Positions 46,015 to 54,783 of a DNA stretch of 64,000 nucleotides are shown here, piece by piece. The DNA lies in NCBI GenBank assembly GCA_934680015.1, contig CAKUSP010000011.1:1-64000 (forward strand), in the 5' to 3' direction. Position 1 is the first letter of the stretch. Each line of letters opens with the position of its first letter. Origin of the DNA: an uncultured Bacteroidales bacterium. GTDB taxonomy: Bacteria; Bacteroidota; Bacteroidia; Bacteroidales; UBA932. Position numbers and translations under genes: made by a program. The notes beneath the pieces were generated by a model, which did not search any database, was not told where the DNA came from, and was given only the letters and a program-made list of their open reading frames with translations.

Positions 46015-47595
46015 ATGACGAATAAATTCATACTCGCATCCATCACACTAGCAGCCTTGACGATATGCAGCTGCCAGCATAATTTGGAGCACAATATGGT
46101 GCCTGATAAATTAGGCTTCTCATATACTTCGCAGCTTCAGCAGCCATCGGTTTTTAACGACGGCATGGAAGTGGCTGTCATAAAAAGCGGAAAAGGGAAT
46201 TCTTCTGCAACACTTAGAATAGAGCGTCTTACCGAAGATGAATTAAAAAAGTGGTGCATGAATAATGGAGCCTATACAGAAACCATTAACGAAGAGACAG
46301 AGGAAAAAACGATCACTCTCTCATACGAATTAGCGCCGGAAACCAAATACGAAGTTTCAGAAGACGAACTGAGTTTTGCCACCAGCGATATTCGCAAGAC
46401 TTTTAAAGTTAATTGGAATACAACATTTTTTGCCAATTCCTCTAAAAACAACAATGAATACGTAATAGGGTTCAAACTGGTAGATTCATCTATCGAATTA
46501 GGGGAAAACAGAGATACTCTAATAATACACCCAACTCTTAGCCATATAAGTTTTAAGGATAAAGACTTGAAAACAGTCTTCCCTACATCCAAAGACTCAG
46601 AGACCATTAACGAATACGAAGCAGAAGTAAACATCGATAAGGTTATACCATCAGAGGATGTGGTAGTAGAATTAGGGGTAGACAACTCTTACATATCTAA
46701 AGAAGGTGAACTCCGTGGAAAAGAATATCTCGCAGCTCCAGAGGGACTTTTCTCTTTTATCAATAAAACCGTTACCATAAAGGCTGGAGAAACAGTATCA
46801 CATTTTGACTACAAGATTGACCTCACCGTGCTTTACGATAAAGAAGGAAAATTCAAAGAGACTAATGTCAACTACATGATTCCTATCGTATTCTCTAAAA
46901 AAACGCCAGAACTTCTCGGAAACGGAAAGGCTACAGTGGGATATGTGATTGTTACTGTCGCAGACGATGATGTGGTTATACCACCAGACGGGCCTACAAG
47001 CATTATTCATGGGCCTTGGGAGATTCTAGAAGGAAAGGACATGCATATCGGAGGAGATCCTCTTTGTAGTGCTCCAGCATGGTATGGGAACTACAATACG
47101 ACTAAACTGGTCGACTGGAATTTCGATTTCGGAAATAACAATGACGCTTCCAAGAACGGATATTGGGGCTCATATTTCTGGACACCTGTTCCATTCCCTA
47201 TGGTTTTCGTATTCGACACAGGAGCAACATACACCTTCAATAGATTTTATAAGGTTGATGCTGATACCTTCCAGGGACAATTCAGAGACTTCGAAGTATA
47301 TGTGGCTAACGAATATGTGGGAGCTGATACCAATTGGAAACTCGCATGCAAAGGAAAAACCGACTTTAAAGGTTGGCAAGACTACAAGAAAACTAAAGTA
47401 GATGATAAACAAAACATAGACACAGTTCTTGAAATGTTTTCATATCCTATACCTGCCGATAAAGAAGCCGAAGGCAGTGAAGTTAACTACACACGTGGCC
47501 GCTACATTAAGCTTTGCATAACAGCAAGTTCTAAGGTAAGTGGCAAAGACTGTGGATATATCATGGAATTCTATGCCGATGGTTGGGCGATGTAA
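46015..47595 (+). CDS. DUF1735 surface lipoprotein with C-terminal discoidin-like domain
   Basis: The 526-residue lipoprotein (lipobox ICSC, Cys20) shows two DUF1735-like beta domains (about residues 25-165 and 165-325), seen as repeated KVNWNTTF/VNIDKVIPSED-type strand patterns, then a discoidin-like carbohydrate-binding domain (about 335-526; FPMVFVFDTGATYTFNRF, FRDFEVYVAN, GRYIKLCIT). The same architecture occurs as a surface glycan-binding protein beside SusC/D in Bacteroides loci acting on host glycans, such as N-glycan systems with GH18 enzymes. It starts 12 bases after SusD. No catalytic residues are evident. Confidence 0.82.
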   Translation: MTNKFILASITLAALTICSCQHNLEHNMVPDKLGFSYTSQLQQPSVFNDGMEVAVIKSGKGNSSATLRIERLTEDELKKWCMNNGAYTETINEETEEKTITLSYELAPETKYEVSEDELSFATSDIRKTFKVNWNTTFFANSSKNNNEYVIGFKLVDSSIELGENRDTLIIHPTLSHISFKDKDLKTVFPTSKDSETINEYEAEVNIDKVIPSEDVVVELGVDNSYISKEGELRGKEYLAAPEGLFSFINKTVTIKAGETVSHFDYKIDLTVLYDKEGKFKETNVNYMIPIVFSKKTPELLGNGKATVGYVIVTVADDDVVIPPDGPTSIIHGPWEILEGKDMHIGGDPLCSAPAWYGNYNTTKLVDWNFDFGNNNDASKNGYWGSYFWTPVPFPMVFVFDTGATYTFNRFYKVDADTFQGQFRDFEVYVANEYVGADTNWKLACKGKTDFKGWQDYKKTKVDDKQNIDTVLEMFSYPIPADKEAEGSEVNYTRGRYIKLCITASSKVSGKDCGYIMEFYADGWAM

Positions 47596-49027
47596 ATCAC
47601 TAATTGTGCTTTTCCTCTCTTTGATAACATTTTCCTGTGTATCAAAGGGAGGAAAGCCTTCTTATGAGGCAAAACCTGCCCTGAGAATAAGCCCCATAGA
47701 AGTGTCTTCCACTCGTGGGACTTTTCTTATAGAAAGCATAAATGCCACTGGCGTGGATCTACTCTGTTTAAAAAGTACAGAGACAGCTCCTAGTGCAAAT
47801 GAAATAATTCTCAAAGGGAATCATTGTCTAGATGGCGAATACGAGGTTACAGGGCTAACATCCGAGTGCAACTATGTCCTTTATGGGGTGGCCAGTAACA
47901 GTGCTGGGAAGAGAAGTAATATCTATGAATTGAAATTCAGCACCATTACAGGACCAGAAAAACTTTACGATTGGGAAAAGAATCGCAACGAAAAGCCCAA
48001 ATATAGTAACCTGGCATTATGTTACGGAGGCTCGGCACACCGAGTACCCTTCCTATGGGATGAAGACAGGTTCGATTATCATGTCAGCTATACTGATGTA
48101 GAAGGAAAAATGCATTGGCTTTTCGATGCGTTCCTTGCCATAGAATTTGTGGACACTAAAAACAATATGTCCTATATGCTTGGTAATGGGCGGCCTTCAG
48201 CTGATAAAGATTCATGGATAGAGTTGATGGATTATTGGTTTGACAGGGAGAATGGATTTGCCGCATTAGACCGTTCCGTCGAGAAAACGGCTAAAAAAAT
48301 GGGCAATCCAGAGACACGTCGCAAAGTAGTAATCACTCTTCCTGATCCTATTATCTATCAAAACTTTAAAGACATGAATTCCAGTACGACATATTGGGGA
48401 TTCATAGATGGAAAGCAGATGGACTTCAAAAAACCTGCGGATAGACTTGCCGCTATGAAGTGGTATATAGATGAAGTGCGTGATAGATGGGACAAAGCTA
48501 ACTACAAAAACCTGGAATTCATAGGATTTTATATTATAAGCGAAGATCTTGCAATTCCTGGATACGGATGGAGCCCTGAGCTCAAACACTGGGAAGACAT
48601 ATATCCCGAAATTAGCAACTATATACATGCCTGTAACGAAACGCTTACATGGATCCCCTATAACTCTGCTGGAGGTCATCAACTTTGGAAACAATTCGGT
48701 ATCGACTATGCGATGATGCAGCCGAATTACTTCTGGCACTCGGAGTATGATATGAATTCCTACATGGCTATGGTTCTAAGTGATGGATTATCAATGGAAT
48801 TCGAGTTAGATCAGGCAATACTTGAAAAGAATAACGATTCCTACGGATACCGTGCACGATTCTATGAATATATGTCCATGTGTAAAAAAATGAATCTCTA
48901 TGGAAAAAGAGAATTATCCTATTACTTTGGGACTAACGACTTCTATGAACTAAGCGTATCGACCTATCCTAAAGATCAGCAATTATATAATGACCTATGT
49001 CTTTTCATAATAGGTAGTATCCACTAA
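47579..49027 (+). CDS. DUF4855 lipoprotein, putative glycoside hydrolase-like
   Basis: The 482-residue lipoprotein (lipobox ITFSC, Cys20) has an N-terminal FN3-like domain (about 30-125) and a DUF4855 domain (about 145-480) with LALCYGGSAHRVPFLWDEDR and HWLFDAFLAIEF. DUF4855 proteins are predicted TIM-barrel-like and occur in Bacteroidota polysaccharide loci; no activity is established to my knowledge. Candidate acidic residues lie in YIISEDLAIPGYGW and FELDQAIL. ATG 47579 overlaps the preceding gene by 17 bases and gives an ideal 20-residue lipoprotein signal. A long inverted repeat follows immediately after the stop. Confidence 0.72.
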   Translation: MVGRCKSLIVLFLSLITFSCVSKGGKPSYEAKPALRISPIEVSSTRGTFLIESINATGVDLLCLKSTETAPSANEIILKGNHCLDGEYEVTGLTSECNYVLYGVASNSAGKRSNIYELKFSTITGPEKLYDWEKNRNEKPKYSNLALCYGGSAHRVPFLWDEDRFDYHVSYTDVEGKMHWLFDAFLAIEFVDTKNNMSYMLGNGRPSADKDSWIELMDYWFDRENGFAALDRSVEKTAKKMGNPETRRKVVITLPDPIIYQNFKDMNSSTTYWGFIDGKQMDFKKPADRLAAMKWYIDEVRDRWDKANYKNLEFIGFYIISEDLAIPGYGWSPELKHWEDIYPEISNYIHACNETLTWIPYNSAGGHQLWKQFGIDYAMMQPNYFWHSEYDMNSYMAMVLSDGLSMEFELDQAILEKNNDSYGYRARFYEYMSMCKKMNLYGKRELSYYFGTNDFYELSVSTYPKDQQLYNDLCLFIIGSIH

Positions 49028-49093
49028 GAAGTTGTTTTGGAACGATTCGTCTCTTCTCTTATGGTTCTTTCCGGCCATTTCAAAACAACTTCT
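49027..49093 (+). promoter_or_regulatory. Intercistronic inverted repeat before the GH89-GH20 gene
   Basis: AGAAGTTGTTTTG (49027-49039) and CAAAACAACTTCT (49081-49093) form a perfect 13-pair stem with a further GAAC/GTTC pairing in the 41-base loop, then AAGAATTTTTTT. It could act as a terminator, a partial terminator or an RNA-processing site. Part of the loop (49054-49076) recurs at 1381-1403. Confidence 0.65.
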
Positions 49094-49116
49094 AAGAATT
49101 TTTTTAAAAATTAGAA

Positions 49117-52100
49117 ATGAAAAAGCACAACATAAAACTTGTTTTTACATTAATGACCATCCTTACGCTTTCAATCTGTGCATGCAACTCTGACCCAGAA
49201 GTCAAAGCAGCTAAGGATTTGGCCAAAAGAGTTATTCCTGAACACTCTTCTCATATAAAGTTTGTACATCTTGAAGATAGTACCGACTGTTTTACACTTG
49301 AAAGCAAAGGGAACAAAATAGTAATCGGAGGTAACGACGCTAATTCAATGGCATTCGGACTTAACTACTATTTAAAGAATTACTGTCTCACCACGGTATC
49401 ATGGAATGTTGCCGATCCCCTTTATATGCCTGAAGAACTTCCTTCTGTTCCGACTAAGATTTCACATGAAGCAAAAGCAAAAGATAGATTCTTTCTCAAC
49501 TACTGCACCTATGGCTATACTATGCCTTGGTGGGGATGGAAGGAGTGGTCGTGGATGATAGACTGGATGGCTCTTAATGGTGTCACTCAACCACTTAACA
49601 TCACAGGAGAAGAAGCAGTGATGATGAAAGTGTGGGAGCATTTCGGACTAGAACAAGACGAAATAAGGGAAAGCTTCACCGGACCACCATTCCTCCCATG
49701 GAATAGGATGATGGATATCGACCGATGGAAAGGGCCTCTTCCCCAAAAATTCATTGACAGCCAGAAAGACCTTCAGATAAAAATTCTTCAACGCGAACGC
49801 GAATTAGACATGAAACCGGTCCTTCCAGCATTCAATGGCAAGGTTCCGGCAGCATTTGCCAAGCGCTACCCTAAGGCACATATAAAGGAAGTGACCAAAT
49901 GGGACGGCTTTGAAGATGAATATGGATGTTGGTTTTTGGACCCGGCTGATCCACTTTTTGCTGAAATACAAAAAGTATGGATAGAAGAACAGACAAAGAT
50001 GTATGGTACTAGCCATGTCTATGGACTTGATATCTTCAATGAAGTAGATTTCTTCGAAGACATAGAAGGAGACGATTGGGATCCAGCAGTATTGGCCCGT
50101 ATTTCACACCATGTTTATGAAACTCTTGAAGCAGCTGACCCACAGGCAGTATGGTTACAAGTAGGTTGGATGCTTTACTTTGACCAAAAACACTGGAAAC
50201 CAGAAAATGTAAAAGCTTATCTAAAAGCCGTTCCTGATGGGAAAGTCGCCATGCTCGATTACTTCTGCGATGAAGCCGAGATATACAAAATAAACCAGAA
50301 TTTTTACGGACAGCCATATTACTTTTGTTTCTTGGGAAATTTCGGTGGCAACACTAACCTATCTGGAGATTTTCACGAACTTAGCCGTCGAATTTCTGAC
50401 GTATACCAATATGGTGGGGACAACCTTATGGGCTTAGGTGGTACACTCGAAGGATTCGGTGTAAGCCAATGGCTATATGAATATGTCTTGGACAGATCAT
50501 GGGATTTAAATCAAAGCGACGAGCAATGGCTTAAAACTCTTGCCAACAGACATGTGGGAAAAGAAGACCCAAGCATTCAAAAGGCTTTTAAACTACTTGC
50601 AGATGAAATCTATGTAAAGACCACTTATTCAGGTATATGCCCTATAGCATGCATTCACCCATGCCTAGAAGGTCACTGGAGATGGACCACACTTCCTGAA
50701 GTTCCCTATACGTTTGAGCAAATCGCAAAAGTATGGGCAATGCTACTAGAAAGTCCGCACGATACGGATTGGTATAAATTCGACATAGTGAATATCGGGT
50801 CAGAAGTTTTAAAACTAGCCTTTCCATCTGAAAGAGAAGCCTTTACTCAATGTTATTATAAACGTGATCTTGAAGGTCTGAAAAGACATGCGGATAACAT
50901 GAGGCATCTTTACGACCTCTGGGAAGATTTACTTTCTTGTCATAGTGCCTTTTCGCTAAAAGACTGGATAGATCAAGCCAGAAACTGGGGAGATACGCCA
51001 GAAGAAAAAGATTACTACGAGAATTGCGCCCGCATTATTCTTACATCATGGGGCGGTACAGGGCAACTTACCGATTATGCCAATCGTCAATGGAGTGGAC
51101 TTGTACGCAACTACTACCGTGCTAGGTGGGAAATGTTTTGGAAGGAAATAATCGCTGACGTGGATGGTAGTGGACCTAAATTCGATCAAAAAGCATTCGA
51201 AAAACGCGTAAGAGAGTTCGAATTGGCATTCGGAGAACCTTCATACAAAATCGAGTGGACTGAAACGAACAAGGACGCCTACAGTACAGCATGCAAAATA
51301 GCTTGCGAACTAGGGATAATCGATCGCTCGGCTATTTCAATAGTGCCAGAACCAGCAGTAGCAGTTAAAACACAAGGTAATACTCTTCTAAGTGCAGATG
51401 CCGCCATTTATGCTAGCACACCTGAGTTAAAAGAACTCATTGGCACTTTCAATGAACTAAATAACAAATATGGTGCAAGAGTATGGAAGAGCTCATCTAA
51501 CGAAAAGAAAGCACAACTAGTTCTTAATCTTGATTCTACTCTCGAAGAGGAAGCATACACCTTAGATAGCAAACCACTTGAAGGAAAAATTGAAATCCGT
51601 GGTGGTTCAAAGCATGGAGTATGGAATGGGCTAATGACGATCCTTCAATTAACAAAACAGAATCCTAATCAAATACACGGAATGCACATAGAAGACTCCC
51701 CTGCCTTCGGGTATCGCGGAGTGCATTTCGACGTGTGCCGACATTTCTTCTCAGTAGATGAAGTTAAAGACTATATAGACATACTTGCTCTTCACAAAAT
51801 AAATACATTCCACTGGCACCTTACAGAAGATCAGGGATGGAGAATAGAGATAAAAAAATATCCTAAACTGATAGAAGTAGGGTCTAAACGTAAGGAAACT
51901 TTGATTGGCCCTCTGTATGCAATGATAGGATACGATGGCATACCTTACGAAGGTCACTACACACAAGAACAGGCTCGTGATGTGGTCGAATACGCTGCAA
52001 AACGACAAATTACAGTAATACCAGAAATTGAAATGCCTGGTCATGCTCAAGCGGCTCTGGCTAGTTATCCGGAATTGGGATGCTTAGGAGCTGACCACGA

Positions 52101-52875
52101 CTATGAAGTATGGACAAGATGGGGTGTCAGTCATGAATTATTCTGCGCCGGGAAAGAAGAGACCTTCAAATTCCTGGAAGATGTGCTTGATGAAATTTGT
52201 GAGATTTTCCCAAGCGAATACATACATATAGGTGGAGACGAAGCTCGTAAGACGCGTTGGGAAGCTTGCCCTGCTTGTCAAAAGAGAATAAAAGATGAAG
52301 GTCTAAAAGACGAAAAAGAACTTCAGAGCTATTTTATAAGAAGAATAGAAAATTATCTCAATGCCAAAGGACGTAAAATCATCGGTTGGGATGAGATTCT
52401 TGAAGGTGGTGTTACAAAAACAGCAACAGTAATGTCGTGGAGAGGGACAAAAGGGGGAATAGAAGCGGCTAAATTAGGAAATGATGTCATAATGACTCCT
52501 TCTACGTACTATTATCTCGACCATTTCCAAACTGCCGATCCACAAAAAAATGGTGAACCTCTAGCCATAGGCGGTTATACTTCACTCAAGAAAAGTTATA
52601 GTTTTGATCCTTTTGACCAGCTTACACCAGATGAAGAAAAATATATAAAAGGCATTCAATGTAACCTCTGGACTGAATATATTCCTGATTATAAGCAAGC
52701 TCTACACATGTTACTTCCTCGACTTGCTGCACTTAGCGAAGTAGCATGGAGTGACGAGCATAGAACCTCTTATGAGGATTTCGTAAAACGTATCGAGAAT
52801 GCCCTCATCCCTCTATATGAGAGTAGAAATTATAATTATGCAGATTATGCATTTCAAAATCCACCTATAGAATGA
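49117..52875 (+). CDS. GH89 alpha-N-acetylglucosaminidase fused to GH20 beta-N-acetylhexosaminidase
   Basis: This 1252-residue lipoprotein (Cys near residue 21-23, SICAC) joins two exo-GlcNAc enzymes. Residues about 30-715 are GH89 (NAGLU type): FFLNYCTYGYTMPWWGWKEW, candidate catalytic Glu309 in DIFNEVDFF and Glu445 in GGTLEGFGVSQ. Residues about 745-860 are a GH20 N-terminal domain, and 863-1225 the GH20 barrel: GYRGVHFDVCRHFF, HWHLTEDQGWRIEI, PEIEMPGHAQAAL and the Asp1041-Glu1042 pair in HIGGDEA. GH89 removes alpha-GlcNAc; GH20 removes beta-GlcNAc or beta-GalNAc. The frame is continuous with no stop at the junction. The following esterase gene overlaps its stop (ATGA). Confidence 0.93.
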   Translation: MKKHNIKLVFTLMTILTLSICACNSDPEVKAAKDLAKRVIPEHSSHIKFVHLEDSTDCFTLESKGNKIVIGGNDANSMAFGLNYYLKNYCLTTVSWNVADPLYMPEELPSVPTKISHEAKAKDRFFLNYCTYGYTMPWWGWKEWSWMIDWMALNGVTQPLNITGEEAVMMKVWEHFGLEQDEIRESFTGPPFLPWNRMMDIDRWKGPLPQKFIDSQKDLQIKILQRERELDMKPVLPAFNGKVPAAFAKRYPKAHIKEVTKWDGFEDEYGCWFLDPADPLFAEIQKVWIEEQTKMYGTSHVYGLDIFNEVDFFEDIEGDDWDPAVLARISHHVYETLEAADPQAVWLQVGWMLYFDQKHWKPENVKAYLKAVPDGKVAMLDYFCDEAEIYKINQNFYGQPYYFCFLGNFGGNTNLSGDFHELSRRISDVYQYGGDNLMGLGGTLEGFGVSQWLYEYVLDRSWDLNQSDEQWLKTLANRHVGKEDPSIQKAFKLLADEIYVKTTYSGICPIACIHPCLEGHWRWTTLPEVPYTFEQIAKVWAMLLESPHDTDWYKFDIVNIGSEVLKLAFPSEREAFTQCYYKRDLEGLKRHADNMRHLYDLWEDLLSCHSAFSLKDWIDQARNWGDTPEEKDYYENCARIILTSWGGTGQLTDYANRQWSGLVRNYYRARWEMFWKEIIADVDGSGPKFDQKAFEKRVREFELAFGEPSYKIEWTETNKDAYSTACKIACELGIIDRSAISIVPEPAVAVKTQGNTLLSADAAIYASTPELKELIGTFNELNNKYGARVWKSSSNEKKAQLVLNLDSTLEEEAYTLDSKPLEGKIEIRGGSKHGVWNGLMTILQLTKQNPNQIHGMHIEDSPAFGYRGVHFDVCRHFFSVDEVKDYIDILALHKINTFHWHLTEDQGWRIEIKKYPKLIEVGSKRKETLIGPLYAMIGYDGIPYEGHYTQEQARDVVEYAAKRQITVIPEIEMPGHAQAALASYPELGCLGADHDYEVWTRWGVSHELFCAGKEETFKFLEDVLDEICEIFPSEYIHIGGDEARKTRWEACPACQKRIKDEGLKDEKELQSYFIRRIENYLNAKGRKIIGWDEILEGGVTKTATVMSWRGTKGGIEAAKLGNDVIMTPSTYYYLDHFQTADPQKNGEPLAIGGYTSLKKSYSFDPFDQLTPDEEKYIKGIQCNLWTEYIPDYKQALHMLLPRLAALSEVAWSDEHRTSYEDFVKRIENALIPLYESRNYNYADYAFQNPPIE

Positions 52876-54047
52876 TGTTCTTAAGTACATTACTTTCAGC
52901 TCTTGTCCTTTTAAGTTTGAACAAAGCTGATGGAGTTTATCAAAGTGGAGATACTGTTCGTGTCTACGCTAGTGAAAACAATGTTAAAACTCTTGTCCAC
53001 GAAAAAGTTTACAATGGTCCACAAACCATCAAATTCGAATATGCTGATACTGAAATAGGTTGGGTAGTCGATCCACAGGATTTTAAACAAGCCATTCCGT
53101 GTCCAAAGGATTTTGATAAATTCTGGAACAAGGAAAAAAGAGAAATGAGACGACTACCTATGAATGCTGTCTTAAAAGAAATCCGTGTAGAAGGAAAGGA
53201 CAACGAAAACTATATATGTTATGAGATGACCCTTGATTGCGTGGATAATACTCCTGTACGAGGCTATATAGCTATGCCACGACACGCTAAGAAGAAATCA
53301 CTTCCAATCGTAGTATTCATGCACGCTGCTGGTGTGAGTGGAAGTTGGTGCAGAAGCAATCCAGTTCAAACCATGGACATGGCAGCATGGGGGAACGGGG
53401 CTATATGTGTGGATTTCAACGCATTTGGAATGCTTAACGATCAGAATGAGCAATACTATAAGGATCTGGAAAATGGAGAGTTGAAAGACTACTCCAGAAG
53501 ACCATCAGATAGCCCAGAAACATTCTTCTTCAAGAATATGTATCTTCGTGCAGTAAGAGCTCTCGATTTTACATGCACTCTAAAAGAATGGGATGGGAAA
53601 AGGGTATTGGCCTATGGACAGAGCCAAGGAGGTGCTCAAGCATTTGCTCTTGCCGGTTTAGACAAGAGAGTAAGTGCTGTTGTAGGCATCGTTCCTGCAT
53701 GGTGTAACAGTGCAGGGAGCGTAACTCCAGCAGGGGAAGATAGTTGGCCATTTGTATTCAAACAGTTTGCTACAAGTGAGCAAGGAATTTCCGTAATGAA
53801 ATATTTTGATGGGTGTAATTTTCTAGCACGCAGCAAGGCTAGATTTTGGGTAGAAATTGGCCTCATGGATAGAACATGTCTTCCATCGGCCATCTATGCT
53901 GGGCTCAATGTATGTCCAAGTAAAGATATAACTGTCAAACCTAGCCCATATCGTTACCACGATGAACCCAAGCCACGATATTGGAAGGAGTGGCATGATA
54001 CTATCTGTAAAGAGCGATACGAATGGATAAACGATTATCTAAAATAA
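52872..54047 (+). CDS. CE7-like acetyl esterase (AXE1 family)
   Basis: The 391-residue secreted alpha/beta hydrolase has the triad of the AXE1/cephalosporin-C deacetylase family: Ser251 in YGQSQGGAQA, Asp333 in IGLMDRTCLPS and His363 in RYHDEP. An N-terminal beta region (about 20-65) precedes the DFDKFW start of the domain. CE7 enzymes remove O-acetyl groups from small saccharides. In this locus the substrate could be acetylated GlcNAc, GalNAc or sialic acid; this is inference. Its ATG overlaps the stop of the GH89-GH20 gene, so the pair is translationally coupled. It is the last plus-strand gene of the locus. Confidence 0.88.
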   Translation: MMFLSTLLSALVLLSLNKADGVYQSGDTVRVYASENNVKTLVHEKVYNGPQTIKFEYADTEIGWVVDPQDFKQAIPCPKDFDKFWNKEKREMRRLPMNAVLKEIRVEGKDNENYICYEMTLDCVDNTPVRGYIAMPRHAKKKSLPIVVFMHAAGVSGSWCRSNPVQTMDMAAWGNGAICVDFNAFGMLNDQNEQYYKDLENGELKDYSRRPSDSPETFFFKNMYLRAVRALDFTCTLKEWDGKRVLAYGQSQGGAQAFALAGLDKRVSAVVGIVPAWCNSAGSVTPAGEDSWPFVFKQFATSEQGISVMKYFDGCNFLARSKARFWVEIGLMDRTCLPSAIYAGLNVCPSKDITVKPSPYRYHDEPKPRYWKEWHDTICKERYEWINDYLK

Positions 54048-54078
54048 AAAAAAGGCCTTCAAATGAAGGCCTTTTTTT
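54048..54078. terminator. Bidirectional terminator
   Basis: An almost perfect hairpin, poly-A/GGCCTTC, loop AAAT, GAAGGCC/poly-T, flanked by A-runs and T-runs on both sides. It ends the plus-strand locus and the convergent minus-strand set. Confidence 0.95.
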
Positions 54079-54087
54079 GAAGATTTC

Positions 54088-54771
54088 TTAGTAATATTTT
54101 TCTTCTATTTTTTTAAAGTTATATGACATTTCATAGCGCTGAGATTCAGTAGCTTTAGGAAGCACCAAAGAAAGTATTCGGGCTTCCAGTGGATCCTTTG
54201 CACAAACGGAATATAGCCGTCCATCTTCCTCACGAGAGAATGCTATAGATTCATTTTTTACTTCTATAGACTCTATTTCATCATGATTCTCTATCGTGTA
54301 AGGCCACGAGTCACAAAATGGTTTATGACCTAAGGCATAAATCTCCTTATCCCCAAAATTTAAAAAAGCATCCTTGACCTTGCCTTTTTTTATGACACTT
54401 ACTATATTCTGAAGAGCATACCCTATAATAAAACCAGAGAAATCCAAATACTGATTATCTCCATGTGAAATATTGAAAAGGCCCTTAGTCTTAATCAAAT
54501 AAGACTCACATATATTTAGGGCCTCTTTCATCATTTCACTAGTATCTATATCAACCTTTGAGGCATTCAACACAGAAACTTCACTATCTTTACGACTTCC
54601 ATCAAACACTTTTTCTAAAGAGGATAATACTTTTACAATCTCTTTCCATAAGGTATAAGACTTGTTTTCAGGAAGTCCCACTAAAGAAACATCCAGCCAC
54701 GAGCCGAAAATATCATCAGCTCTCGCCTTCAAAAGAGAAGTACTAGCAAGATATGCGATCTGTGTTTTCAT
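54088..54771 (-). CDS. ApbE-like (FAD:protein FMN transferase-related) protein, divergent
   Basis: The 227-residue protein resembles ApbE flavin transferases in order of segments: SEVSVLN near residue 63, SHGDNQYLDFSGFIIGYALQNIV (in parts; the usual form is DxGGIAKGYAVD) and FLNFGDKEIYALGHKP (usual NLGGNIYALG). Most Gly-rich FAD-contacting residues are replaced and there is no lipobox or signal peptide, whereas typical ApbE proteins are longer, about 300-350. Flavinylation activity is therefore doubtful. It is the last gene of a minus-strand run (12 bases after the NAGPA gene). Confidence 0.65.
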   Translation of the reverse strand: MKTQIAYLASTSLLKARADDIFGSWLDVSLVGLPENKSYTLWKEIVKVLSSLEKVFDGSRKDSEVSVLNASKVDIDTSEMMKEALNICESYLIKTKGLFNISHGDNQYLDFSGFIIGYALQNIVSVIKKGKVKDAFLNFGDKEIYALGHKPFCDSWPYTIENHDEIESIEVKNESIAFSREEDGRLYSVCAKDPLEARILSLVLPKATESQRYEMSYNFKKIEEKYY

Positions 54772-54783
54772 ACTGTTATAATT

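Noticed and set aside
49117..52875. Heparan sulfate degradation as the role of the GH89 locus
   Set aside because: Human NAGLU acts on heparan sulfate, but no sulfatase, heparin lyase or unsaturated glucuronyl hydrolase is present, and the neighbours fit other host glycans better.
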